Made by a program: the position numbers and the translations under genes. Under the pieces are notes generated by a model that saw only the letters and a program-made list of their open reading frames with translations, ran no database searches and was not told where the DNA came from. Positions 27,113-36,301 of a DNA stretch of 64,000 nucleotides are shown here, piece by piece (position 1 is the stretch's first letter; each line of letters opens with the position of its first letter). Origin of the DNA: Nonomuraea maritima (lineage in GTDB: Bacteria > Actinomycetota > Actinomycetes > Streptosporangiales > Streptosporangiaceae); NCBI RefSeq assembly GCF_900100395.1, contig NZ_FNFB01000005.1:186001-250000 (forward strand), given 5' to 3'.

Positions 27113-28398
27113 AACCGCTGAGAGTGGCACTCCTGGGGTGCGGCGTCGTCGGCTCGCAGGTCATCCGGCTGATGCACGAGCAGTCGGCCGACCTGGCCGC
27201 CCGCGTCGGTGCCCCGCTGGAGCTCGCCGGGGTGGCCGTACGCAGGCTGAGCCGCAAACGCGACATCGAGGTCGATCCGGCGCTGCTCACCACCGACGCC
27301 GAGTCGCTCGTGACCCGCGACGACGTCGACATCGTGATCGAGGTCATCGGTGGCATCGAGCCGGCCCGTTCGCTGATCGTCGCGGCCCTGTCGCGGGGCA
27401 AGTCCGTGATCACCGCCAACAAGGCGCTGCTCGCCGAGGACGGCGGCACGCTGCACGAGGCCGCCCGCGCCGGCAACGGCGACCTCTACTTCGAGGCCAG
27501 CGTGGCGGGGGCCATCCCGCTGCTGCGGCCGCTGCGCGAGTCGCTGGCCGGCGACCGCGTCCGGCGCGTCCTCGGCATCGTCAACGGCACCACCAACTAC
27601 ATCCTCGACAAGATGGACTCCACCGGGGCGTCCTTCCTCGACGCCCTGGAGGAGGCCCAGACGCTGGGCTACGCCGAGGCCGACCCGACGGCCGACGTCG
27701 AGGGCTTCGACGCCGCCGCCAAGGCCGCCATCCTCGCCGGGCTCGCCTTCCACAGCCGGGTGCCCGCCGAGCAGGTGCACCGCGAGGGCATCACCGACAT
27801 CACCGCCACCGACGTCGCCTCCGCCAAGGCGATGGGCTACGTGATCAAGCTGCTGGCCATCTGCGCCCGCTCCGACGACGGCCGTACGTTCGGGGTGCGG
27901 GTGCACCCGGCGATGATCCCGCGCACCCATCCGCTGGCGGGCGTGCGCGAGGCGTACAACGCGGTGTTCGTCGAGGCCGAGTCGGCCGGGCAGCTGATGT
28001 TCTACGGCAAGGGCGCGGGCGGCGCACCGACGGCCTCCGCGGTGCTCGGCGACCTGGTGGCCGTCGGCCGCAACCGCCTGGCCGGCACCCGCGGCCCCGA
28101 GGAGTCGACCTACGCCCACCTGACCGTCCACCCGATGGGCGACACCGTCACGCGCCTGCACGTGGCCCTCGACGTCGCCGACAAGCCGGGCGTGCTCGCG
28201 CGGGTGGCCGAGTTGTTCGCCAAGCACGACGTGTCGATCCAGACCGTCCGGCAAGAGGGTCAGGGCGACGACGCCCAGCTCGTCATCGTCACTCACCGCG
28301 CCTCGGACGCCGCGCTCACCGCCACCATGGACGAGCTGCGCGCGCTCGACATCGTGCGCTCAGTGGCCGGGCTCATGCGCGTCGAGGGCGACGACTAG
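27109..28398 (+). CDS. hom: Homoserine dehydrogenase
   Basis: This enzyme reduces aspartate semialdehyde to homoserine, the branch point to threonine and methionine. The 429-residue protein shows the NAD(P) motif [11 protein letters not shown] (about 8-18), catalytic-domain segments [11 protein letters not shown] and [20 protein letters not shown], and a C-terminal ACT domain ([21 protein letters not shown] trimmed: [13 protein letters not shown]). The ACT domain predicts threonine feedback inhibition. GTG 27109 overlaps the lysA stop. Normal length for Gram-positive enzymes. Confidence 0.96.
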   Translation: MKPLRVALLGCGVVGSQVIRLMHEQSADLAARVGAPLELAGVAVRRLSRKRDIEVDPALLTTDAESLVTRDDVDIVIEVIGGIEPARSLIVAALSRGKSVITANKALLAEDGGTLHEAARAGNGDLYFEASVAGAIPLLRPLRESLAGDRVRRVLGIVNGTTNYILDKMDSTGASFLDALEEAQTLGYAEADPTADVEGFDAAAKAAILAGLAFHSRVPAEQVHREGITDITATDVASAKAMGYVIKLLAICARSDDGRTFGVRVHPAMIPRTHPLAGVREAYNAVFVEAESAGQLMFYGKGAGGAPTASAVLGDLVAVGRNRLAGTRGPEESTYAHLTVHPMGDTVTRLHVALDVADKPGVLARVAELFAKHDVSIQTVRQEGQGDDAQLVIVTHRASDAALTATMDELRALDIVRSVAGLMRVEGDD

Positions 28399-28474
28399 CC
28401 CACAGCAACTCGCCAGGAAGGCGGCGTAAGGTAGGCGCCGGTTGATTTCCCGCGGTCGAGGAGCGTTCCGCCTG

Positions 28475-29548
28475 ATGTCCGTCACCCCTCTCGGCTTCGT
28501 CCGCACGCCGGAGAAAGGGCTCGCACCCCTGCGCTGGGCCGGCACCGGCTGGACGGTCGACGACCGGCCGCCTCACGTGGCCGCGCTGCGCGAGCTGCGC
28601 GGCCTGGAGGTCGAGTGGCCCGGCCACGAGGTGCCGCTCGACGGTGTGCTGGAGCTGGCCGCCGCCGGTGTCCCGCTGACCGCGACGCACGCTGAGCCGT
28701 GGGTGCCGGCCGGGCTCGCGGCGCTGCTCACCGACCGCGACTGGCTCGGCCACGCCGGCGACGGCGGCCTGCGCGGCCTGGCCGACCTGCGCCGTGAGGA
28801 GCACAGCGTACGCCTGCGCCGCCTCGCCCACCCGGTCGCGCCGCCGCCGAAGGTGAGCATCCTCATGTCCACCCGCCGGCCCGCCCTGGTCGGCTTCGCC
28901 CTGGCCCAGATGGAACGCCAGCTCGACGTCGAGGCCGAGGTGCTGCTGGGCCTGCACGGGTTCGCGTTCGAGCAGGTCCGAGAGGTCGTCGAGAGCTGTT
29001 CGCTGCCCGTACGGTGGGTCGAGGCCGAAGCGTCGATGCCGTTCGGCGAGGTGCTCAACCAGGCCGCCGCGCCGGCCGAGGGCGACTTCCTCGCCAAATG
29101 GGACGACGACGACTGGTACGGCCCCCGCCACCTGGCCGACCTGGTCATGGCCCTGCGGTACGCGCAGGCCGACGTGGCCGGCACGACCGCCGAGTTCTTC
29201 TACCTCGAGCCGTTGCGGACGACGATCCGGCGCACGACGTTCTCCAGCGGCGCGCGCTACCCGAGCGAGGTGTACGCCGACCACGTGGCGGGCGGCACGA
29301 TCATGGTGCCCAGGAAGACCTTCCACGACGTCGGCGGATTCCCTGCGCTGCCGAGCGCCGTCGACCGCGAGTTCCTCAAGGCCGCCCACCAGTCGGGCGC
29401 GCGCATCTACCGCACCCACGGCCTCACCTACGTCCTGCGGCGCGGTCTCGGCAGCGAGCACACGTGGCAGCTGCCGCTCTCCCACTTCCTCAAGGTGGCC
29501 GCCAACCAGTGGCACGGGTTCCGGCCCAGCCTCCTCATGGAGGCCTGA
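28475..29548 (+). CDS. Family 2 glycosyltransferase-like protein
   Basis: The 357-residue protein starts at ATG 28475 with GAGGAG about 10 bases upstream. About 125 residues of unknown N-terminal sequence precede a GT-A domain (VSILMSTRRPALVGFAL). The acidic metal-binding motif is KWDDDDWYG (about 207-215). Later segments include GGTIMVPRKTFHDVGGFPAL and SAVDREFLKAA, typical of GT2 enzymes. It lies between hom and thrC, which are adjacent in many actinomycetes, and converges with another GT2 gene 4 bases away. Substrate unknown. Confidence 0.82.
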   Translation: MSVTPLGFVRTPEKGLAPLRWAGTGWTVDDRPPHVAALRELRGLEVEWPGHEVPLDGVLELAAAGVPLTATHAEPWVPAGLAALLTDRDWLGHAGDGGLRGLADLRREEHSVRLRRLAHPVAPPPKVSILMSTRRPALVGFALAQMERQLDVEAEVLLGLHGFAFEQVREVVESCSLPVRWVEAEASMPFGEVLNQAAAPAEGDFLAKWDDDDWYGPRHLADLVMALRYAQADVAGTTAEFFYLEPLRTTIRRTTFSSGARYPSEVYADHVAGGTIMVPRKTFHDVGGFPALPSAVDREFLKAAHQSGARIYRTHGLTYVLRRGLGSEHTWQLPLSHFLKVAANQWHGFRPSLLMEA

Positions 29549-29552
29549 GGCG

Positions 29553-31085
29553 TCAGTTCTGGCGCAGGGCCGACTTCAGGCGGCGCAGCAGCGTCTTGTC
29601 AGGGGTCTTCTCGGGGGTCTCCGTCGGCGTGGTCCTCGGCTCCGGCGCCTTGGCGGCCGGCGCGGGCGCGGGCTTGGGCTCGGCGGGGGTGGGCCAGTAG
29701 CGGGCGGGAGGCTCGTGCCGCACCCCGTGCGTGGTCTCGACGACCTTGTCCAAGCCGTCGTCCAGGCCGTCGTCCAGGCCGTCGTCCAGGCCGTCGTCCG
29801 GCCCCGTGAGCAGCAGGGCGCGACCGAGCGCGGACGTCCGTTCCAGCCGGGCCGTACGCCCGTCCTCCAGATCGACGACCAGCACGCCCGCGAGGTCCTT
29901 CTGCACCGATTCGATCATCCGCTCCAGCGTCGCCCGGTGCAGCGGCACGTCCACCGGCCCCCGGTACCGGAACGGGATCGGCGCCGGCGACGGCGCGGCC
30001 TCGTCGATGAGCCGTACGCGTTCGTCGTGGGAGAACGCCTCGCGCAGCAGCCGCAGCTCGAAGGTCGGGTCGGACAGGGAGTGCCGCGAGTCGTCCAGTC
30101 GCGACCACGGCGCTACCAGCGTCACCACGACGTCCTGCAGCTTTCCGTCGAGCGCCGCCGCCACCGCCTCGCGCACCACCTGCTCGGGCGCGTCGGCGAC
30201 GTCGTACACGATCTCCACGTACGGCACCAGCCACCGCCGCCCGCGGTCCTTACGCAGGTCACGCCGCAGCGGGATCCGATGCGCCAGGTACGGCTGCACC
30301 GCCCGCACCGCGCGCTCCCGGTCGCGGTGCTGCGCCGGCAGCCCCAGGTGCACGGCCTGCGCGGCCATCTCGGGCACGAACACCACGCCGTGCATCGCGA
30401 GGCGGTAGGCGAACTCGGTGTCCTCGCCCCGCGCCACCGTCGGGTCGAGCCCGCCCACGGCGTGGAAGACGTCCCGGGGGAGGGCCACCGTCGGCCCCGT
30501 GCACACGTGGTACGGATTGCGGCTCTTGCGTAGCCCGTCCGTCTTCTCGATCGTCGCCTCGGTGGAGCTCGGCCTGGCCGCGTCGAGGTCGAAGAGCTCG
30601 TTCAGGTGGCCCGCCCGGTGGACCTGCTCGGGCGTGAGCGGCTGTTCCGGGACGAACCTCTTCATCCCGATCGTGACGAGACAGTCCGTCACGTGGTGCC
30701 AGCGGGCCATCGCCTCGATGTGCTCCCGGCAGGTCACCATGTCGGAGTCGAGCCGCTGGATGATCTCGCCGTCGGCCGCCTTGGCCCCGGTGTTGACCGC
30801 GTTGGAGATGCCCCAGCCGTCCTCGACGCGTACGAGCCGGGTGTTGACCGGCCTGATCTCGGGCAGGCGCAGGGGAGGCAGGCTGCCGTCGTCGACGACC
30901 AGGACCTCCATGAGACGGTCGGGGTACGTCTGAGCCGCGAGGGCGGCGAGCGTCAGGTCGAGCTTGTCCTGTCCTCCGCGCGCGGGCACCACCACGCTGA
31001 CCGTAAGGGCAGGTGACCAGGCGCCGAGCTGCGGCGCGGACACCGGTGAATAGTCGTTCTGCCACAGAGCAGGACGCGCGTTCAT
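29553..31085 (-). CDS. Family 2 glycosyltransferase with disordered Pro-rich tail
   Basis: The 510-residue protein has a canonical GT2 domain at its N-terminus: VSVVVPARGG, LVVDDGSLPP, the DxD motif in RLDSDM, and GEDTEFAYRL for the catalytic base and acceptor site. The middle (about 270-400) has a second ordered region. Residues about 425-445 hold a DDGL repeat from a 12-bp tandem repeat, and the tail is Pro/Ala-rich ending LLRRLKSALRQN. It has no membrane segment, so a cytoplasmic or peripheral enzyme adding sugars to a surface glycan is likely. ATG 31085 is divergent from thrC. Confidence 0.85.
   Translation of the reverse strand: MNARPALWQNDYSPVSAPQLGAWSPALTVSVVVPARGGQDKLDLTLAALAAQTYPDRLMEVLVVDDGSLPPLRLPEIRPVNTRLVRVEDGWGISNAVNTGAKAADGEIIQRLDSDMVTCREHIEAMARWHHVTDCLVTIGMKRFVPEQPLTPEQVHRAGHLNELFDLDAARPSSTEATIEKTDGLRKSRNPYHVCTGPTVALPRDVFHAVGGLDPTVARGEDTEFAYRLAMHGVVFVPEMAAQAVHLGLPAQHRDRERAVRAVQPYLAHRIPLRRDLRKDRGRRWLVPYVEIVYDVADAPEQVVREAVAAALDGKLQDVVVTLVAPWSRLDDSRHSLSDPTFELRLLREAFSHDERVRLIDEAAPSPAPIPFRYRGPVDVPLHRATLERMIESVQKDLAGVLVVDLEDGRTARLERTSALGRALLLTGPDDGLDDGLDDGLDDGLDKVVETTHGVRHEPPARYWPTPAEPKPAPAPAAKAPEPRTTPTETPEKTPDKTLLRRLKSALRQN
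29749..29796 (-). repeat. Four 12-bp in-frame tandem repeats
   Basis: TCC-AGGCCGTCG units at 29749, 29761, 29773 and 29785 encode DDGL four times on the minus strand within the glycosyltransferase. The first copy differs by one base. Confidence 0.9.
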
Positions 31086-31181
31086 GGTCGTGACCCCCTG
31101 GCCGCGACATTAGCGGGAGATGCTGAACATTTCCTGAAAAATGACGGTGTCGAACGGCACGTTCCGACCCGTGGACACGAC

Positions 31182-31211
31182 TTCGGACGGCACCCGCGCA
31201 CCCCGTAGACT
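31182..31211 (+). promoter_or_regulatory. Likely housekeeping promoter of thrC
   Basis: A good -10 hexamer TAGACT (31206-31211) lies 32 bases before the thrC start. TTCGGA (31182-31187) stands 18 bases upstream as a weak -35. The -10 is the main support. Confidence 0.4.
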
Positions 31212-31242
31212 CGGGCATCAGCACCGCAGGTAGGGAGCCATC

Positions 31243-32301
31243 ATGACCAGGTCCTGGCGTGGCCTCATCGAGGAATACCGCGAGCGTCTTCCGGTGACCA
31301 CGAAGACGCCTGTCGTCACGCTGCTCGAAGGCGGCACGCCGCTGGTGCCCGCCCACCGCGTCTCGGCGCTCACGGGTTGTGACGTCTACCTGAAGGTAGA
31401 GGGCGCCAACCCGACGGGCAGCTTCAAGGACCGCGGCATGACCATGGCCATCAGCAAGGCGGTCGAAGAGGGGGCCAAGGCGGTCATCTGCGCCTCCACC
31501 GGCAACACCTCGGCCTCCGCCGCCGCGTACGCCGTCCGCGCGGGGCTCACCTGCGCCGTGCTGGTCCCGCGCGGCAAGATCGCTATGGGCAAGCTGGCCC
31601 AGGCGCTCGTCCACGGGGCCACCCTGCTGCAGGTCGAGGGGTCGTTCGACGACTGCCTGGAGATGACCCGCAAGCTGTCGTCCAGCTACCCGATCGCGCT
31701 GGTCAACTCGGTCAACCCGTTCCGGCTGCAGGGGCAGAAGACCGCGGCGTTCGAGATCGTCGACGCGCTCGGCGACGCCCCCGACATCCACTGCATCCCG
31801 GTGGGCAACGCCGGAAACATCTCCGCCTACTGGATGGGCTACCAGGAGTACGCCACCGACGGCCTGGCCACGAAGCGGCCGCGCATGTTCGGTTTCCAGG
31901 CGAGCGGCGCGGCGCCCATCGTGCAGGGCGCGCCCGTGACCCACCCGCACACCATCGCCACCGCCATCCGCATCGGCAACCCGGCCTCGTGGTCGCTGGC
32001 CACCGCGGCCCGCGACGAGTCCGGCGGGGTCATCCAGGCGGTGACCGACCGGCAGATCGCGGCGGCGTACAAGCTGCTGGCCCAGGAGGAGGGCGTGTTC
32101 GTGGAACTCGCCTCCGCCGCGAGCGTCGCCGGCCTGCTGCAGGCACACGCACAGGGCATGGTCGCGCCGGGGCAGCGCATCGTCTGCACGGTCACCGGCA
32201 ACGGGCTCAAAGACCCCGACTGGGCCATCTCGGGCGCGCCGGCGCCGGTCGTCATCCCCATCGACGTCCACGCCGCCGCCGCAGCGCTCAACCTCGCCTG
32301 A
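31243..32301 (+). CDS. thrC: Threonine synthase
   Basis: ThrC converts O-phosphohomoserine to threonine with PLP. The 352-residue protein belongs to the short bacterial class. The PLP lysine is in [11 protein letters not shown], the phosphate loop is in [12 protein letters not shown], and [15 protein letters not shown] binds the substrate. ATG 31243 follows TAGGGAG. Its own promoter (31182-31211) is needed because the upstream gene is divergent. thrB follows after 71 bases. Confidence 0.96.
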   Translation: MTRSWRGLIEEYRERLPVTTKTPVVTLLEGGTPLVPAHRVSALTGCDVYLKVEGANPTGSFKDRGMTMAISKAVEEGAKAVICASTGNTSASAAAYAVRAGLTCAVLVPRGKIAMGKLAQALVHGATLLQVEGSFDDCLEMTRKLSSSYPIALVNSVNPFRLQGQKTAAFEIVDALGDAPDIHCIPVGNAGNISAYWMGYQEYATDGLATKRPRMFGFQASGAAPIVQGAPVTHPHTIATAIRIGNPASWSLATAARDESGGVIQAVTDRQIAAAYKLLAQEEGVFVELASAASVAGLLQAHAQGMVAPGQRIVCTVTGNGLKDPDWAISGAPAPVVIPIDVHAAAAALNLA

Positions 32302-32372
32302 CCGACAACGTCCCCCGGCAGACCGGGGGCCCGACACCCGCCCTCCGGGGCGCGGGGAGTGATGACGCGAAC

Positions 32373-33278
32373 GTGAAGACGGTGGTTATCCGCGTGCCCG
32401 CCACGTCGGCGAACCTGGGGCCGGGCTTCGACGCGCTCGGCCTGGCGCTGAACCTGCACGACGAGGTCGAGGCCACGCTCTCCGACGAGCCGGGCGTCCA
32501 CGTCACCGTCGAGGGTGAGGGCGCGGGCGAGGTCGACACCGGTGAAGGACACCTCGTCGTCAGGGCCATGCGGCGGGCGTTCCTTCATATGGGGGTGCCC
32601 CAGCCCGAGGGGATTCGGCTCCGCTGCCGCAACAGAATCCCGCACGCGCGCGGCCTTGGATCGTCCTCCGCGGCCGTTTGCGCGGGCATTCTCGCCGCCC
32701 ACGTTTTGGCTGACAGCGAAATGAGCGACGACGAGATCTTCGCGCTGGCCACCGAAATGGAGGGCCATCCCGACAACGTCGCCCCCTGTCTTGCCGGAGG
32801 GCTGACCATCGCCTGGTCCGACCAGGACGGCCGGCCGCGTAAGCTGAAACTAACTCCTGACCAGCGGATCCGCCCGGTGGTCGCCATCCCGGCGACCCGC
32901 CTGTCGACGGAAGCCGCACGGGGGTTGCTGCCGAAGGACGTGCCCCACAAGGACGCCTCCTTCAACGCAGGACGGGCCGCGTTGCTGATTGCCGCGCTGA
33001 CCCTGAATCCCGAGCGAGAGCTGCTGCTCGCCGCCACAGAAGACCGTCTCCACCAGCATTACCGCGCGCCTGCGATGCGAGATAGTGTGAATCTGGTAGA
33101 ACGTCTCCGTGCAGTGGGCGTGCCCGCGGTCGTTTCGGGAGCGGGTCCCACGGTTCTTGCGTTTTCGTCCTCGGATACGCAGGATTTGATCGCGCCAGAA
33201 GTGGGTAATGACTGGCACATCCAGCAAATGGACGTCGACCCGGTAGGTGCGAACGTTCAGTTCCCCGAGACACGCTGA
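32373..33278 (+). CDS. thrB: Homoserine kinase
   Basis: ThrB phosphorylates homoserine for ThrC. The 301-residue GHMP kinase has VPATSANLGPGFDALG near the N-terminus, the ATP loop HARGLGSSSAAV, and the C-terminal motif VSGAGPTVLAF. GTG 32373 is the only in-frame start that fits the family. The last third of the gene is visibly less GC-rich in third positions than the neighbouring genes. It probably shares a transcript with thrC. Confidence 0.95.
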   Translation: MKTVVIRVPATSANLGPGFDALGLALNLHDEVEATLSDEPGVHVTVEGEGAGEVDTGEGHLVVRAMRRAFLHMGVPQPEGIRLRCRNRIPHARGLGSSSAAVCAGILAAHVLADSEMSDDEIFALATEMEGHPDNVAPCLAGGLTIAWSDQDGRPRKLKLTPDQRIRPVVAIPATRLSTEAARGLLPKDVPHKDASFNAGRAALLIAALTLNPERELLLAATEDRLHQHYRAPAMRDSVNLVERLRAVGVPAVVSGAGPTVLAFSSSDTQDLIAPEVGNDWHIQQMDVDPVGANVQFPETR

Positions 33279-33735
33279 TACCTCTTTAGACCTTCAGGGA
33301 ATAGCCGTGTGCGCTGGTGATGTTAGGCTGATAGCCGCACCAGATGCCCCCTTGGTGGGTGCGTGCTTGTCAGCCATACATCGCTGCATCATGCTTCACG
33401 TCGCGAGGCGTGAGCAGCGCGGCTGTCTCCCCGGAATCCGTCGCCTCCGGTTGGGCCACACCCGGTTGGCTCGACGCGAGGTGGCGACGACGGGGATCTG
33501 CGCGTTCGAAACGTGTCGACGTCTGGTTGGCGACAGCAATCTGGGGGGTGTCAGTCACGCGCCAAGCACCATCGGCGGCGTGGCCCAATCCCTCCCCAAG
33601 AGTGGCGGCCGTTCACAGCGACGGCCGAAGATCGCAAAGTGCACCCCGACCCGGTCTGTCCCGCCGGATCGCAAGCACCTCCGGGACGCCCGGCAGAACA
33701 AAACCGGCGCCCGACCCCTGGGAAGGACCTTTTAG
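33279..33735. other. Long untranslated leader region before rho
   Basis: This 457-base gap between thrB and rho has no credible gene; frames open across it lack ribosome sites and normal codon use. It contains a GC-rich stem-loop near 33335-33363 (CCGCACC paired with GGTGGGTGCG) and ends in the rho ribosome site GGAAGGA (33721-33727). A leader of this size would suit autogenous attenuation of rho, as known in other bacteria, but nothing here proves it. Confidence 0.45.
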
Positions 33736-35739
33736 TTGAGCGACACCACCGAACTCCTCTCCGACGCATCAGGCGCTGAGCCGGCGTCCGGCGACACCCC
33801 CACCCGCGCCGCGGCCAAGCCGCGTGCGCGTCGCTCCGGCACCGGCCTGTCCGCCAAGGTGCTGCCCGAGCTGCAGAAGATCGCAGCTGAGCTGGGCATC
33901 AGCGGGACCGGGCGGATGCGGAAGAGCCAGCTCATCGCGGCCATCCAGGAGAAGCAGGGTGGCGGATCCGGCGACGCCGCGCCCGCCCCGGCTGCCGAGG
34001 CGTCCGCGCCGGCCGCTGCCGAGACGGCGCCCGCGGCCGAGCGGCCCACCCGTACCCGTAGAGAACGTTCCCGTGCCAAGGCCGCCGAGGAGCCCTCGCC
34101 GCAGGCCGCCGCCGTACGCGCCGCCGAGCCCGTGGCCGCCGCGCCCGAGCCGGTCGTCGCCGCGGCGGAGCCCGTCGTCGAGCAGCAGGCCCAGCAGCAC
34201 AGCGAGCAGAACGAGTCGCGCGCCGAGCGTGGCGAGAGCCGCCGCGAGCGTCGCAGCCGCGGTGAGCGCCGCGAGCGGGGCGAGCGTTCCGGTGAGCGCG
34301 GCGAGCGCGGTGAGCGCGGCGAGCGTTCCGGTGAGCGGAGCGAGCGCGCCGACGGCGGCCGTGGCGAGCAGCGCGACCGCGCCGCCGCCGACTCCGGCAA
34401 CCGCGGTGACCAGCGGGGCGAGCAGCGCAGTGACCAGCGCGGCGACCAGCGCGGCGACCAGCGCGGCGACCAGCGCGGTGACCAGCGGGGCGGCGACGAC
34501 GACGAGCGCGGCGGACGCGGGCGCAGGGGCCGCTTCAGGGAGCGCAACCGTGGCCGTGGCCGCGACCGCTACGACAGCAGCGAGCCCGTGATCGGCGACG
34601 ACGACGTGCTCATCCCGATCGCCGGCATCCTCGACATCCTCGACAACTACGCGTTCGTGCGCACCAGCGGCTACCTGCCGGGCAGCAACGACGTCTACGT
34701 CTCGCTGGCCCAGATCCGCCGCAACGGTCTGCGCAAGGGCGACGTCATCACCGGCGCCGTCCGCCAGCCGCGCGACGGTGAGCGGCGCGAGAAGTTCAAC
34801 GCTCTGGTCCGCCTCGACACCGTCAACGGCATGGACCCTGAGCAGGCCCGCAACCGGCCCGACTTCAACAAGCTGACGCCGCTCTACCCGCAGGAGCGCC
34901 TGCGCCTCGAGACCGAGCCGAACATCCTCACCACGCGGATCATCGACCTCGTCTCGCCGATCGGCAAGGGCCAGCGCGGCCTCATCGTCTCGCCGCCCAA
35001 GGCCGGTAAGACGATGGTGCTGCAGGCGATCGCCAACGCGATCACCCGCAACAACCCCGAGTGCCACCTCATGGTCGTGCTCGTGGACGAGCGTCCGGAA
35101 GAGGTCACCGACATGCAGCGGTCGGTGAAGGGCGAGGTCATCCACTCGACCTTCGACCGTCCCGCGGAAGACCACACCACGGTCGCCGAGCTCGCCATCG
35201 AGCGGGCCAAGCGCCTGGTCGAGCTGGGCCACGACGTGGTCGTGCTGCTCGACTCGATCACCCGCCTCGGCCGCGCCTACAACCTGGCGGCCCCGGCGTC
35301 CGGACGCATCCTGTCCGGTGGTGTCGACTCCACGGCGCTCTACCCGCCGAAGCGCTTCTTCGGCGCCGCCCGCAACATCGAGAACGGCGGCTCGCTGACG
35401 ATCCTCGCCACGGCCCTGGTCGAGACCGGGTCCAAGATGGACGAGGTCATCTTCGAGGAGTTCAAGGGCACCGGCAACATGGAGCTCAAGCTCAACCGCT
35501 CCCTTGCCGACAAGCGCATCTTCCCCGCGGTCGACGTCGACGCGTCCGGCACGCGCAAGGAAGAGATCCTCATGGCCAAGGAAGAGCTCCAGATCGTCTG
35601 GAAGCTGCGCCGGGTGCTGCACGCGCTCGACATGCAGCAGGCGCTCGAGCTGCTCCTCGACCGGATGAAGGACACCAAGTCCAACGCGGAGTTCCTCATG
35701 CAGGTCCAGAAGACCACGGTGAACAACGACCGCGACTGA
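33736..35739 (+). CDS. rho: Transcription termination factor Rho, long actinobacterial form
   Basis: Rho is the hexameric RNA helicase that ends transcription. The 667-residue protein starts at TTG 33736 (GGAAGGA about 8 bases before). A SAP-like N-terminal domain is followed by a roughly 200-residue disordered Arg/Gly/Glu-rich insert with repeats of [10 protein letters not shown] and RGDQ. The RNA-binding cold-shock-like domain begins near 285 ([17 protein letters not shown]). The P-loop PPKAGKTM is near 420, Walker [12 protein letters not shown] and the Q/R-loops follow. The insert is typical of actinobacterial Rho and likely binds RNA. It is preceded by a 457-base leader and followed by a hairpin terminator. 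Confidence 0.96.
   Translation: MSDTTELLSDASGAEPASGDTPTRAAAKPRARRSGTGLSAKVLPELQKIAAELGISGTGRMRKSQLIAAIQEKQGGGSGDAAPAPAAEASAPAAAETAPAAERPTRTRRERSRAKAAEEPSPQAAAVRAAEPVAAAPEPVVAAAEPVVEQQAQQHSEQNESRAERGESRRERRSRGERRERGERSGERGERGERGERSGERSERADGGRGEQRDRAAADSGNRGDQRGEQRSDQRGDQRGDQRGDQRGDQRGGDDDERGGRGRRGRFRERNRGRGRDRYDSSEPVIGDDDVLIPIAGILDILDNYAFVRTSGYLPGSNDVYVSLAQIRRNGLRKGDVITGAVRQPRDGERREKFNALVRLDTVNGMDPEQARNRPDFNKLTPLYPQERLRLETEPNILTTRIIDLVSPIGKGQRGLIVSPPKAGKTMVLQAIANAITRNNPECHLMVVLVDERPEEVTDMQRSVKGEVIHSTFDRPAEDHTTVAELAIERAKRLVELGHDVVVLLDSITRLGRAYNLAAPASGRILSGGVDSTALYPPKRFFGAARNIENGGSLTILATALVETGSKMDEVIFEEFKGTGNMELKLNRSLADKRIFPAVDVDASGTRKEEILMAKEELQIVWKLRRVLHALDMQQALELLLDRMKDTKSNAEFLMQVQKTTVNNDRD
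34402..34489 (+). repeat. 12-bp repeats encoding RGDQ in rho
   Basis: About seven consecutive tetrapeptides ([12 protein letters not shown], then RGDQ four times) are encoded by near-identical 12-base units. This is inside the disordered insert of Rho. Confidence 0.8.
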
Positions 35740-35754
35740 CGGCCGTCCGCTCGC

Positions 35755-35790
35755 GAAGGGGCGTCGGGGGTTCTCCCCTGGCGCCCCTTC
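35755..35790 (+). terminator. Hairpin terminator after rho
   Basis: Arms GAAGGGGCG (35755-35763) and CGCCCCTTC (35782-35790) pair perfectly, with extra inner pairing GGGG/CCCC, 15 bases past the rho stop. No T-run follows. Confidence 0.8.
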
Positions 35791-35901
35791 GGCGTCTCCG
35801 CAGGCGCGGGGCCGCTGACGGAAGTGCTGGTGGGCGGGAGTTTCAGCCGGTTGTGGCGGTGGGTGGGGAAACGGTGGGGAATGTCGGATGGCCTGGGGTG
35901 G

Positions 35902-35928
35902 TTGCACGATCTGGCACACTGGTAGCTG
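35902..35928 (+). promoter_or_regulatory. Possible promoter of rpmE
   Basis: TTGCAC (35902-35907) and TAGCTG (35923-35928) are spaced by 15 bases, slightly short. They lie 69-95 bases upstream of rpmE and after the rho terminator. Confidence 0.35.
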
Positions 35929-35996
35929 ACCGTTTTCGCGGTTCCGGTTCACGCATGCCATAGGCGACCCGGCGGCCGCGCCCCGAAAGGACAGCA

Positions 35997-36215
35997 ATGA
36001 AGCGCGACATCCACCCTGACTACAACGTGACGCAGGTGAGCTGCTCCTGCGGCAACACGTTCGTCACCCGCAGCACCGCCAAGAACGGCGTCATCCACGC
36101 CGACGTGTGCTCGGCCTGCCACCCGTTCTACACGGGCAAGCAGAAGATCCTCGACACCGGCGGCCGGGTGGCTCGCTTCGAGAAGCGCTTCGGCAAGAAG
36201 GCCGCGGGCAAGTAG
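35997..36215 (+). CDS. rpmE: 50S ribosomal protein L31, zinc-binding type
   Basis: The 72-residue protein is ribosomal protein L31. It keeps the zinc ligands of the C+ form: CSC near the N-terminus (SCSCGNTF) and CSAC ([12 protein letters not shown]). C+ L31 is used when zinc is sufficient; in actinomycetes zinc-free paralogues are often under Zur. The start has GAAAGGA just upstream. It is a single-gene unit between two hairpins. Confidence 0.97.
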   Translation: MKRDIHPDYNVTQVSCSCGNTFVTRSTAKNGVIHADVCSACHPFYTGKQKILDTGGRVARFEKRFGKKAAGK

Positions 36216-36223
36216 CTTCACCC

Positions 36224-36262
36224 ACGCCGGCCCGGACGCACCCCGGTGCGCCGGGTCGGCGT
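36224..36262 (+). terminator. Long hairpin terminator after rpmE
   Basis: Twelve-base arms 36224-36235 and 36251-36262 pair with one mismatch. An inner perfect stem CGCACC/GGTGCG (36237-36250) extends it. It starts 9 bases after the rpmE stop and is followed by TGTTGG. Confidence 0.75.
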
Positions 36263-36301
36263 TGTTGGTGAAAAGGCCCTACCCAGCGAAAAGGACACAC
36301 G

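Noticed and set aside
33247..33735. Possible 162-residue protein between thrB and rho
   Set aside because: It overlaps the thrB end, lacks a ribosome site and has mixed composition, so it is treated as rho leader.
33769..35997. A 742-codon open frame on the - strand opposite rho
   Set aside because: Rho is certain from its P-loop and other motifs; the antisense frame is a GC-bias artefact.
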